Assembly (NCBI RefSeq): GCF_900196725.1
Contig: NZ_FZMP01000032.1
Coordinates: 1 to 40,117 of the forward strand
Length of the DNA stretch: 40,117 nt
From: Candidatus Methanoperedens nitratireducens
GTDB lineage: Archaea; Halobacteriota; Methanosarcinia; Methanosarcinales; Methanoperedenaceae
Direction: 5' to 3'
The first letter of the stretch is position 1, and every line of letters starts with the position of its first letter. The position numbers and the translations under genes are program-made. This document shows positions 33,435 to 40,117 of the stretch, piece after piece. Under the pieces are notes generated by a model. It saw only the letters and a list, made by a program, of their open reading frames with translations, had not been told where the DNA came from and made no database searches.

Positions 33435-35030
33435 ATGTCAATGTTTAATGATATTTCTGAGTTATTTCGTTTTTATTCGGATCTCTACAGGTTTTTGGGG
33501 GAAAAGATAACTCTTGAAGAGAGCATGGGGATAATTGCTCAGCGGTTAAAGAAAAGAGATGAAATGTTCCTTGAATTCATCAAGGAAAAAATCTATGAAA
33601 AAGAGGACAGCCCTTATCTCAAGCTCATGAAAACTACAGGGCTGGAATTCAAAGATATCGAATCGTTTGTGGCAGATAGAGGTATTGAAGGCACTCTTAA
33701 AGAACTGGCAGAAAGGGGTGTATATCTAACGATAGATGAGTTCAAAGGAAGAAGTGTTTGTAAAAGGAACGGTCATACATTCAGCTTCAGAGAAGAGGAT
33801 TTTAATAATATAACCTCTGCAGCCGGTATCAGGGGTGCCACAGGTGGAACAAGAAGCCAAGGTACGCCGGTATTTTTCAATTTTGACTATATAAGAGAGA
33901 AATCAGTCCTGCGTAAAATTCTTCTCGATGCATTTGATATATTAGATTATCCCTGTGTTGTATGGTTCCCGGATGGTCTCGGGCTGTCTGTTACGCTTGA
34001 GATTTCAAAGCTCGGTAAACCGCCTTTGAAGTGGTTCTATCCTATCAATAGGGCAATCCAGAAGAAAAGCAACTGGTTTTCATCTTTCAAATACTGGCTC
34101 ATGATAGAATCGATTGCTGCAACCACTAATATGCGCGGCGTCCATCTTCCAAGACCGGAGTATATTGATTTTGAGGATTCAATAAAGGTTGCTAAATATC
34201 TATCAGAGATTATAGAGAAGCATGGCGGTTGCTATGTAATTACCTATCCAAGTTCTGCGCTGAAGGCATGCAGGGCTGCAAAGGAAAAGGGATTAAGAAT
34301 TGCAGGTACATGGTTCCTGCTGGGGGGTGAGCCATTCACTGATTTGAAAAAGAAAGAAATGGAATCTGTCGGAGCAAAGGGGGTTGGATTCTACATTTCA
34401 ACTGAATCGGGTCCGATAAGTTTGACGTGTTCAAATCCAGGAGAGATCGACGACAGCCATTTGCTTGACGGTCATATTGCAGTGATACAGAAAAGAGAGG
34501 AGGTAAAGTTTTCCAATCTCACAGTAGATGCCTTCCTTCTCACGTCATTTTTGCCTGATGGACCCAAAACGCTCCTGAACGTTGAAATGGGAGATTTCGG
34601 GGTAATTGAAAAAAGAAGCTGCGGGTGCAGACTTGAAAAACTCGGTCTGCTGGAGCATATCCACACGATACGCAGCTTTGAGAAAATGACCGGAATAAGG
34701 ATGAGTATGCTTAATAACGGTCTACTCAGAATAGTGGAGGAGATACTGCCTCGGCGGTTTGGGGGATCAGTTACGGATTACCAGATAGTTGAAGTGGAAG
34801 GAGATGGATTTACTGAACTGAATCTTCTGATTAGCCCGAATATCGCGGGTGTAAATAAAGAGAAAGTTCTTGAGACCATGCTGGATGAATTAAGAGCAAT
34901 AGGGAAGAACTGCAATCTATCAATCGATATGCTGGAGAATGTGAAGAATATTAGAATAAAGCGTGAGTACTCGAAACGCACAAGGGTTGGAAAGGTTTTC
35001 AGTTTTCATGTTGAGCCAGCGAATCGGTAG
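33435..35030 (+). CDS. PaaK/LuxE-like adenylate-forming enzyme (acyl-CoA ligase or acyl-protein synthetase type), 531 aa
   Basis: Adenylate-forming enzymes activate carboxylic acids as acyl-AMP. The phosphate-binding loop is GATGGTRSQGTPVF (about residues 136-149). Further family-like blocks are SPYLKLMKTTGL (N-terminal), LRIAGTWFLLGGEPFTD (about 290-305), STESGPIS (about 327, equivalent of the A5 YG.TE motif) and MGDFGVIEKRSCGC (about 395). The C-terminal 110 residues form the small lid domain. It is about 90 residues longer than PaaK. GAGGT lies 7 bases before the ATG at 33435. Fourth in the ABC operon, it may activate the imported acid; the substrate is unknown. A canonical A10 Lys is not obvious. 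Confidence 0.75.
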   Translation: MSMFNDISELFRFYSDLYRFLGEKITLEESMGIIAQRLKKRDEMFLEFIKEKIYEKEDSPYLKLMKTTGLEFKDIESFVADRGIEGTLKELAERGVYLTIDEFKGRSVCKRNGHTFSFREEDFNNITSAAGIRGATGGTRSQGTPVFFNFDYIREKSVLRKILLDAFDILDYPCVVWFPDGLGLSVTLEISKLGKPPLKWFYPINRAIQKKSNWFSSFKYWLMIESIAATTNMRGVHLPRPEYIDFEDSIKVAKYLSEIIEKHGGCYVITYPSSALKACRAAKEKGLRIAGTWFLLGGEPFTDLKKKEMESVGAKGVGFYISTESGPISLTCSNPGEIDDSHLLDGHIAVIQKREEVKFSNLTVDAFLLTSFLPDGPKTLLNVEMGDFGVIEKRSCGCRLEKLGLLEHIHTIRSFEKMTGIRMSMLNNGLLRIVEEILPRRFGGSVTDYQIVEVEGDGFTELNLLISPNIAGVNKEKVLETMLDELRAIGKNCNLSIDMLENVKNIRIKREYSKRTRVGKVFSFHVEPANR

Positions 35031-35131
35031 ATAGGGCTTGCCTAAAAATGACCGAAGGGTCGGAGCAGTAATATTATTTCTTGATTCTATTATTATCACT
35101 TTCCAGCATTTTCATATACAGTAGTCTCTAC

Positions 35132-35485
35132 TTATCCACCTGTTTTGTCCAATAATTCAAAATCCACAGCAGGTTCATCCAATTCCTGAGACAATATTAT
35201 TTTTGGCTGTTTTCCTATTTTGATTATTCTCAAAGATTTTCCAGCAAGAATATATAAAAATTTTTTAGATCGTTTGATAATTACCTTCTCTCCCAATTTT
35301 TTTTCTCTTAATTCCAGATCAAGGAAGTTTGAGAATTGAACCCTATCGCTTTTTGTATCGATTTTAGCTAAACATCTTATGCCCTCAAACATCACAACTG
35401 CCCAGGCTGGCGAAGATTGAGTCACAGCATCGATAAGGAGTTCACCCTTTTTTAAGAGAGACCAAATTCGTGAAAATTGAGTCAC
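35132..35485 (-). CDS. Hypothetical protein with an internal 20-residue duplication (117 aa)
   Basis: No ATG exists in this frame before the matching region; the best start is GTG at 35485. The frame stays open upstream to about 35565 and overlaps the end of the 504-aa gene, so the true start may differ. ELLIDAVTQSSPAW is a repeat of the preceding DLLIDAVTQFSRIW, coded by a direct DNA repeat 60 bases apart (35416-35431 and 35476-35491). The rest contains KKLGEKVIIKRSKKFLYILAG and several beta strands. No family was recognised. It starts just past the 3' end of the HEAT/propeller gene, suggesting coupling. Confidence 0.5.
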   Translation of the reverse strand: MTQFSRIWSLLKKGELLIDAVTQSSPAWAVVMFEGIRCLAKIDTKSDRVQFSNFLDLELREKKLGEKVIIKRSKKFLYILAGKSLRIIKIGKQPKIILSQELDEPAVDFELLDKTGG

Positions 35486-35493
35486 AGCATCAA

Positions 35494-37008
35494 TTAATAA
35501 ATCATCTTTATTCCCGGTTTCCCATTTTTTCCAAATCCACGTACAGAGTCCAATAAGTTCTGCTCATTTTTTATTATTGAATCATAAGGAAACCAGATTT
35601 CCCGGTTAACGTATTCTTTGTATATATTAAGTTTCCCATTTTCCTCTATTACCTGCAGACCCTGAGTTTCGTCGAAAACATCGATTTTGAGAAGAGCATG
35701 TTTATTGTTTTCAAGTGTAATTGTTATTTCGACTGGTTCCGTGGAGCAAGAAAATTCTGTTGAGGCAACAATGCGGATCATTCTGTTATCATCGGTTTTA
35801 ACTATTTCTGCATCATCCGCCAGATCAATATTGAATGCATCCTTCAGATAATTACGGAGCCTATGAATTTCATTTCCCGGAACATTATCCCAGCTGAACA
35901 AATACCATTCTTTTTTGTTACCCATCAATGGATAAGTAAAAACATTTTGATAGCAGCCACCGCTGGTATCACATGTCTGGACTATCAACCACTGGTTAAG
36001 TTCAGGATTTATCCACTGATCAGACAGATGCTGATTGGGACCTTTGATTGAAATACGTTCAGTTATCTGGATATTCTCTGGATTTTCAATATCTACTCTA
36101 TATACATAAAAAGGAGAAACAATATCATCAAGTAAATATGCTGTATTTTTATAAATCAACACATCATGTGCATCATACAATTGGACGCTGCTGAGTTTTT
36201 TAAAACTTTTATCCAAAGCTATAAAATTACCATATGTTGATATAAAAACTGCCTTATCAGACGATGCCAATGAATCTATCAACACCCAGGAGCCCAAATA
36301 TTTCTTTTTATTAGATAGTAATAAATGATGCTTATCTTCAAATAGCGTATCAATGTTGATCTCATCTACCTTTTCCAGATTGGTATTTAAATGAAGAATA
36401 GCTTTTGAAGTTGCAACAAAAATAGATTTTTCAGAAATGGTCAGTGCATTTGCATCCACAGGTTCATATGCTACCTGTTTCTTATATATCATATTTACAT
36501 TGTCATAAACTAACTTTATCAACCTATGACCATATCCAGGAAATTTTCTTGTATAGTAATGACTTCCCCTCGCAGACAAGAGCAGATCATAAATCCTGCC
36601 TTCTATTCCCCATGATTTTAAAAATTCATCAGCTAGCTCAGTTTTCCGTTCAGCTGCAGTTATAATAACCAATTTTTTGAACATTATTTTGGAAGGGGGT
36701 TTTCCACCAAGTTTCGTAAGGCTCCATTTTGCCTCATTTCGAACATCTAAATTTTCATCCTTCAAGGCTTGGCTTAGAGGTTTTACTGCTCTCTCATCCA
36801 TTATATATCCAAGAGCCCATGCAGCCCTCATTCGGATATCTTTATTTTCATCTTTCAAAATCTGTATTAATGGTTCGACAGCTCGTTCTCTAAGTTGTGC
36901 AAGAGCTTTAGTTAATGAATATCTCTTATCCCACTCTACGTTTTTTAGTTTTTGGAGAAAAGCCTCTATTTCTACATTTTCTTTGATCTTTCTTGGCATC
37001 GTAATCAC
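35494..37008 (-). CDS. HEAT-repeat protein with a C-terminal beta-propeller-like region (504 aa)
   Basis: The first roughly 110 residues hold two to three PBS-lyase/HEAT-type helical repeats (AVEPLIQILKDENKDIRMRA, AVKPLSQALKDENLDVRNEA). The remaining roughly 390 residues are rich in short strands with regularly spaced aromatic residues (AVFISTYGNFIALDKS, TAYLLDDIVSPFYVYRVDI), resembling a beta-propeller or YncE-like repeat fold. No signal peptide or TM segment is present, so it is probably a cytosolic scaffold. Start candidates are GTG 37008 with GAGGG four bases upstream, or ATG 36999. A TATA-like TTATATAG lies at about 37074-37081. Function is unknown. Confidence 0.75.
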   Translation of the reverse strand: MITMPRKIKENVEIEAFLQKLKNVEWDKRYSLTKALAQLRERAVEPLIQILKDENKDIRMRAAWALGYIMDERAVKPLSQALKDENLDVRNEAKWSLTKLGGKPPSKIMFKKLVIITAAERKTELADEFLKSWGIEGRIYDLLLSARGSHYYTRKFPGYGHRLIKLVYDNVNMIYKKQVAYEPVDANALTISEKSIFVATSKAILHLNTNLEKVDEINIDTLFEDKHHLLLSNKKKYLGSWVLIDSLASSDKAVFISTYGNFIALDKSFKKLSSVQLYDAHDVLIYKNTAYLLDDIVSPFYVYRVDIENPENIQITERISIKGPNQHLSDQWINPELNQWLIVQTCDTSGGCYQNVFTYPLMGNKKEWYLFSWDNVPGNEIHRLRNYLKDAFNIDLADDAEIVKTDDNRMIRIVASTEFSCSTEPVEITITLENNKHALLKIDVFDETQGLQVIEENGKLNIYKEYVNREIWFPYDSIIKNEQNLLDSVRGFGKNGKPGIKMIY

Positions 37009-37272
37009 ACATCCCTCTTTATTTTTGTCCGCGCAATCCTCCGGCTCTCTCTGTCATGGAGACCGAGCTAATTACTATATAATCTAAGCATTTTTTATTA
37101 GTATTTTTATTATCTACAATATCCATAGCTTCCTTTTGATTAATCTCTTCCTAAATTTTTAATGTTCATGCATGCATTTTCCATGAGCTCAAATATATGG
37201 TGGCTAATTTGAAGGCAATGAAAGCCCGTAGATTTTGATGAGCTTGACAAGTTATCCAAAACCTCACTATCA

Positions 37273-37836
37273 TTACTTTCCGCCGGTATCATGTAAAATG
37301 CTCTCTTCTTCTCTTTGGATTATTTTGGCATCTGGAGCATGGGATATAATTTTATCATAGACTATTTCTCTTAAAATCATGGCGTCCCAACCCCAGTTAC
37401 TACCTTCCTTAAGAGAAAAATCTCCTTTTGATGTGAAAATAATGTACTCAATAGTTGATGAAACAACCAGACCCGTTTGTTCTGATCTACTTTTATGAGT
37501 TACCATTTCAATTCTGAAAATATCCTTCCAATCACAATCTATTTTTTTTAAGATTGTAGAGTACCTAATTCCTTTTGATGAAATAGCTACTGTGTCTATC
37601 AAACTTTTGAAGCCTGAAATTAAAATAGCAAGTAGAATCAGAGCAAGTGCACCAAAAATAAAAACTGACTTCTCAAGTCCCCATTCAATTGAACCATATA
37701 AAAGTAAAATCGTTACAATAATCCAAATGATAATGTCTTTTTTACTTTTTGGTAAAACCTCTTGGAAATCATCATCTAAAGCGTTAATATAATATCGCCC
37801 CGTATTTACTTGTATTTGATTAAAGTTTATAGTATA
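37273..37836 (-). CDS. Two-TM protein with a PH-like C-terminal domain; no conventional start (possibly 5'-truncated)
   Basis: The 3' part (37273-37602) encodes about 109 residues with the strand pattern of bacterial PH-like membrane-associated domains (SKGIRYSTILKKIDCDWKDI, EYIIFTSKGDFSLKEG). The frame stays open and protein-like further upstream to a TAA at 37837-37839, adding YYINALDDDFQEVLPKSKKD and two hydrophobic segments (IIIWIIVTILLLYGS and FIFGALALILLAILI). No ATG, GTG or TTG occurs in that extension before the TTG at 37600-37602. Either the gene lost its 5' end or it uses an unusual start. Its architecture (two TM, then a cytosolic PH-like domain) is common in membrane-quality or stress proteins. 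Confidence 0.5.
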   Translation of the reverse strand, partial: YTINFNQIQVNTGRYYINALDDDFQEVLPKSKKDIIIWIIVTILLLYGSIEWGLEKSVFIFGALALILLAILISGFKSLIDTVAISSKGIRYSTILKKIDCDWKDIFRIEMVTHKSRSEQTGLVVSSTIEYIIFTSKGDFSLKEGSNWGWDAMILREIVYDKIISHAPDAKIIQREEESILHDTGGK

Positions 37837-37853
37837 TTATTTGTATATAATAA

Positions 37854-37907
37854 TTGTTACCCGGAAACCGTAACAAATGGGATTTTGTTATGGAAATTGT
37901 GTAACAA
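37854..37907. promoter_or_regulatory. Paired palindromes with TTGTTA half-sites
   Basis: Two hairpin-like inverted repeats lie side by side: TTGTTAC/GTAACAA (37854-37860 and 37870-37876) and TTGTTA/TAACAA (37885-37890 and 37902-37907). A wider AAACCG/CGGTTT pair (37865-37870 and 37910-37915) also encloses the second. They may be an operator or the end of a mobile element. Confidence 0.4.
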
Positions 37908-38042
37908 ATCGGTTTCTCCAAAAAAGCGTCATGTATGGGCTTATATCCTTGGTTCCGAATGAACTCTTTTTGATACTAATTGCAAGTCAGCCTCTGAAAT
38001 CCGAAAGGCATCGAGAGGATGCTCGCTGATTTTGAATGCCTA

Positions 38043-38561
38043 TCAGTTTATTGAAATTTTGTATTTACATTCAGGCGCGGAAGATCGCAAAATTAGATAC
38101 AATTTGCCCTTCTTATACTTCTTGCAGTCTTTTATCTTTCCAAGAGCATATGCCGCTCCCTCTCGAACACCCTTGTTTTCATCCTTTAAACCCTGAACAA
38201 GAAGCTCGATGACCCTCTCACCCCCAATTTCACAGAGGGCATCAGCCGCTTTCCATTGAATATTTAGAAAGATATTATCCTCATCCTTCAATGCCTCAAT
38301 GAGCGGCCCTACTGCTTTTGCATCTTTTGTTTCTCCAAGCTCCTCTGCTGCATTCCTTCGAACATTGTAGTCTTCATCCTTCAATTCCTCAATAATTGGC
38401 TCTATTTCTATTGGCACCTCTATTACATCAGCCATTAGATGACAAGCGGCATCTTTATTATTGATGAGAATTTTTTGTAATTTCATGATTTTTGAGATTA
38501 TTTTCTCTGGCTTTTTCTTTAATACCTCCTCACATATATTGAATGCCAGTTCAAACTGCAT
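38043..38561 (-). CDS. HEAT-repeat protein, N-terminus cut by a transposase fragment (about 172 aa)
   Basis: The protein carries PBS-lyase-type HEAT repeats (IEPIIEELKDEDYNVRRNAA, AVGPLIEALKDED, VIELLVQGLKDENKGVREGA), the same class as the 504-aa protein upstream. The frame extends to 38627, but the first roughly 18 codons are antisense to the IS66 fragment on the plus strand, so native coding appears to begin near 38572. The ATG at 38561 (MQFELAFNICEEVLKKKPE) is the first usable internal start; AGGA lies 13 bases before it, which is far. The original N-terminus has therefore probably been lost. The short C-terminus (SSAPECKYKISIN) follows the last repeat. Probably a protein-binding scaffold; no partner known. 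Confidence 0.65.
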   Translation of the reverse strand: MQFELAFNICEEVLKKKPEKIISKIMKLQKILINNKDAACHLMADVIEVPIEIEPIIEELKDEDYNVRRNAAEELGETKDAKAVGPLIEALKDEDNIFLNIQWKAADALCEIGGERVIELLVQGLKDENKGVREGAAYALGKIKDCKKYKKGKLYLILRSSAPECKYKISIN

Positions 38562-38574
38562 ACTTGTGTACTTT

Positions 38575-38783
38575 TTCCTGGAATGGAGCCGACTAATAAT
38601 CTCGGTGAGCAGGCTATGAGAGAACATGTGATTATGCGAAAGATAATTGGTATGTTCAGGTCACAAAAAGGTGCCCAGAATTATCAGTACATTGCATTCA
38701 TGTTTGCTACATGGAGACTACAGGGAAAGGATATTTTTCAAGAATTAGGAATTTTACTCAAAAAAGAGTTATGTGTTGGGTGA
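38575..38783 (+). pseudogene. IS66-family transposase, C-terminal remnant
   Basis: The plus strand encodes PGMEPTNNLGEQAMREHVIM followed by RKIIGMFRSQKGAQNYQYIA, the conserved end of IS66 transposases (the PTNN/ER-type block preceding the catalytic-domain end), and stops at 38783. All 5' parts are missing. Its left edge (about 38575) lies inside the HEAT-repeat gene on the other strand and its right edge about 27 bases from the SPFH gene stop. Confidence 0.75.
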
Positions 38784-38810
38784 GCTAAACAAATACGAAA
38801 GAAGAATCTA

Positions 38811-39983
38811 CTATTCCTGTAGTTTCTCAACTTGTAGCTTCTCAACCTGTAGTTTTTCAATCTGTTGTTTTTCAACCTGTAGTTTCTCAACTTGTTGTTT
38901 CTTTACCTCAGAAGAAAGCATAGTTGCCATCCAGGTGTTAAAGAGATTTCCTCCTTTTCCGTTCTCACCTGTTATAAGGAGATCAGGTACAATCTTTACT
39001 TTTCCAGAAGCAATATGTTCCATAACTTTTATTAGTGCAAGTCTTTCTGGTCCAACAACTTCTGCCTGTGCTTGATATGCATCTGCAAGACCTTTTCCGA
39101 TTTCAGACTGATTGTATCTTTCTCCATCAGCTTTTAGCATTGTCGCTGTCTTTATACCTGTAGCCTCTTCAATCAATGCGGCTGCTCTGTCTTTATTAAT
39201 TTGTATTGATAATGTTGCAGCTATAACATCTCTTTGTTTTTCAGCACGAGCAGTCTTTTCCTGAACTACTATATTTTCTTCCTGTGCCTTAGCTTGCTGT
39301 TGGAATTGCTCCTGTTGCTGTATTGCAATTTCTCTGTCTGTCTGTGTTTTTAAAAGAGTTGCATCTACTTTTATGTAGCTTAACAGCAAATTCTTGGCTT
39401 CAACATAGTATTTTTCAAATTCTTCACGAGCCTTTTCAAGAGCTTCTCTCTGAATGTCTGTTCTGCTCTGAATAAAATCTATGGCTTTCTTCTCTCCTGC
39501 TTTGTTTCTAAAAGAACTATCTATTAATGGTTGCACTATCTGTTCTATTAGATTAGGTACTGAACCAAATCTCGCAATGATAAATGAGGCATGTTGCGGT
39601 CTGATTCTGATTATAAGCCTTACATCAGCTTCAAGTGTAAAACCATCTTTAGACGTGAGGATTAGCTGGCTGAACTTAAAAAATTCTGTCGCCCTCTCTG
39701 TTTCGATTTCTGATTCTTTTAATACCTTTTTTTTCCCAACGGTTTTTTCTAAAAGACAATTATGTTCAGTTCTAATTTCTGTTCCTGCTGCCCAATCAAT
39801 AGTTACTGCACTTGTTGGAACAAGATATGGCGTTAAAGCCAAAAAGTTCAGATTATAAATCCCAGGTCCAACAGGCTTCTCCCATATGCCTCTATGATTT
39901 ACATCAGTAGTTAATAGCACTTCTTCTTTCTCATGTATCTCATGTTTGGTTGATTTATCCGCTTTAACAGGATGTTGTGGCAA
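38811..39983 (-). CDS. SPFH/band-7 (prohibitin/flotillin-like) protein, probably missing its N-terminus (390 aa)
   Basis: SPFH proteins assemble into membrane-associated rings that organise proteases and membrane domains. Visible features: RGIWEKPVGPGIYNLNFLAL and LVPTSAVTIDWA (SPFH core strands), DGFTLEADVRLIIRI, RFGSVPNLIEQIVQPLIDSS, FIQSRTDIQREALEKAREEF, then a long Ala/Gln/Glu-rich coiled coil (about 210-290) and a flotillin-like tail. The usual N-terminal membrane segment and first SPFH strands (an AGxVGVV-type block) are absent. The only start is TTG 39983; upstream, in the same frame, a TAG at 40017-40019 closes the frame. The C-terminus is (VEKLQ)n. It may be a 5'-truncated gene or a soluble variant. 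Confidence 0.7.
   Translation of the reverse strand: MPQHPVKADKSTKHEIHEKEEVLLTTDVNHRGIWEKPVGPGIYNLNFLALTPYLVPTSAVTIDWAAGTEIRTEHNCLLEKTVGKKKVLKESEIETERATEFFKFSQLILTSKDGFTLEADVRLIIRIRPQHASFIIARFGSVPNLIEQIVQPLIDSSFRNKAGEKKAIDFIQSRTDIQREALEKAREEFEKYYVEAKNLLLSYIKVDATLLKTQTDREIAIQQQEQFQQQAKAQEENIVVQEKTARAEKQRDVIAATLSIQINKDRAAALIEEATGIKTATMLKADGERYNQSEIGKGLADAYQAQAEVVGPERLALIKVMEHIASGKVKIVPDLLITGENGKGGNLFNTWMATMLSSEVKKQQVEKLQVEKQQIEKLQVEKLQVEKLQE
38817..38891. repeat. 15-bp minisatellite, five units, encoding a (VEKLQ)5-type tail
   Basis: Five in-frame 15-base units (plus-strand pattern CTGTAGTTTCTCAAC with variation) make the last residues of the SPFH protein: VEKLQ, VEKQQ, IEKLQ, VEKLQ, VEKLQ. 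This extends the coiled coil and is expected to vary in copy number between strains. Confidence 0.85.
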
Positions 39984-40016
39984 TGTCGATTCAGAAAGCT
40001 CAGATCCAATGTTAAG

Positions 40017-40117
40017 CTAAGTCGCATAAATAGAGTTGTATTTTCTTAAGAAATTCCTTGCGGCAGTTGTCATTACATCTATTGAAGCATGGGAACGATC
40101 GACACCAACTGCTGATT
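40017..40117 (-). CDS. Possible partial upstream gene, 3' end only
   Basis: The minus-strand frame is open from the window edge and ends with TAG at 40017-40019, with protein-like sequence (GVDRSHASIDVMTTAARNFL, then RKYNSIYAT). No family was recognised. It shares its frame with the SPFH gene, separated only by the TAG. It may be the end of another gene, or part of the same gene before a stop. Confidence 0.3.
   Translation of the reverse strand, partial: SAVGVDRSHASIDVMTTAARNFLRKYNSIYAT

Overview
The window is most likely archaeal and probably from a Methanosarcinales-type euryarchaeon; a Methanoperedens-like methane oxidiser would fit, but that is inference. The signs are AT-rich archaeal TATA boxes about 28-30 bases upstream of start codons with no leader (22.9 kb), lipobox proteins, an AbrB-type small protein, a Ced/VirB4-type DNA-transfer module, and several broken transposase and recombinase genes. 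No rRNA, tRNA or CRISPR array was recognised.

Layout. 1-0.5 kb: the tail of a truncated IS4-type transposase. 0.5-22.07 kb, minus strand: one tightly packed operon encoding a complete insecticidal-type Tc toxin. Its order is a TcB-TcC fusion (2664 aa), then two pairs of small accessory genes, then a giant TcA (about 3710 aa). The accessory pairs share a duplicated block made of the 3' end of one gene plus the 5' end of the next. 22.4-22.9 kb, minus strand: a two-gene AbrB/lipoprotein unit. It diverges, across a symmetrical TATA-containing inverted repeat, from 23.0-28.4 kb, plus strand: a four-gene operon for a DNA-transfer or secretion machine (two-TM pilin-like protein, anchored extracytoplasmic protein, polytopic VirB6/CedA-like protein, VirB4/CedB-like ATPase with an extra C-terminal domain).

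28.4-30.8 kb is a decayed region holding a small ORF, RidA, a 111-bp element with terminal inverted repeats, a serine-recombinase pseudogene and an unassigned hairpin region. 30.8-35.0 kb, plus strand: an ABC importer (lipoprotein, ATPase, permease of the SsuABC/TauABC/NMT1 type) in an operon with a PaaK/LuxE-like adenylate-forming enzyme. 35.1-40.1 kb, mostly minus strand: two HEAT-repeat proteins, a small protein with an internal 20-residue duplication, a two-TM protein without a clear start, an IS66 transposase remnant that cuts into one HEAT gene, and an SPFH/band-7 protein that appears to have lost its N-terminus.

How the parts fit. The TcA pentamer would form the injection channel, TcB the cocoon, and the TcC C-terminus the cargo. 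The Tc operon holds everything known to be required for a self-contained toxin syringe. The DNA-transfer operon beside it lacks a relaxase and coupling protein in this window, so it resembles an archaeal Ced-type system more than a full conjugation system. Whether the two systems cooperate cannot be told from the sequence.
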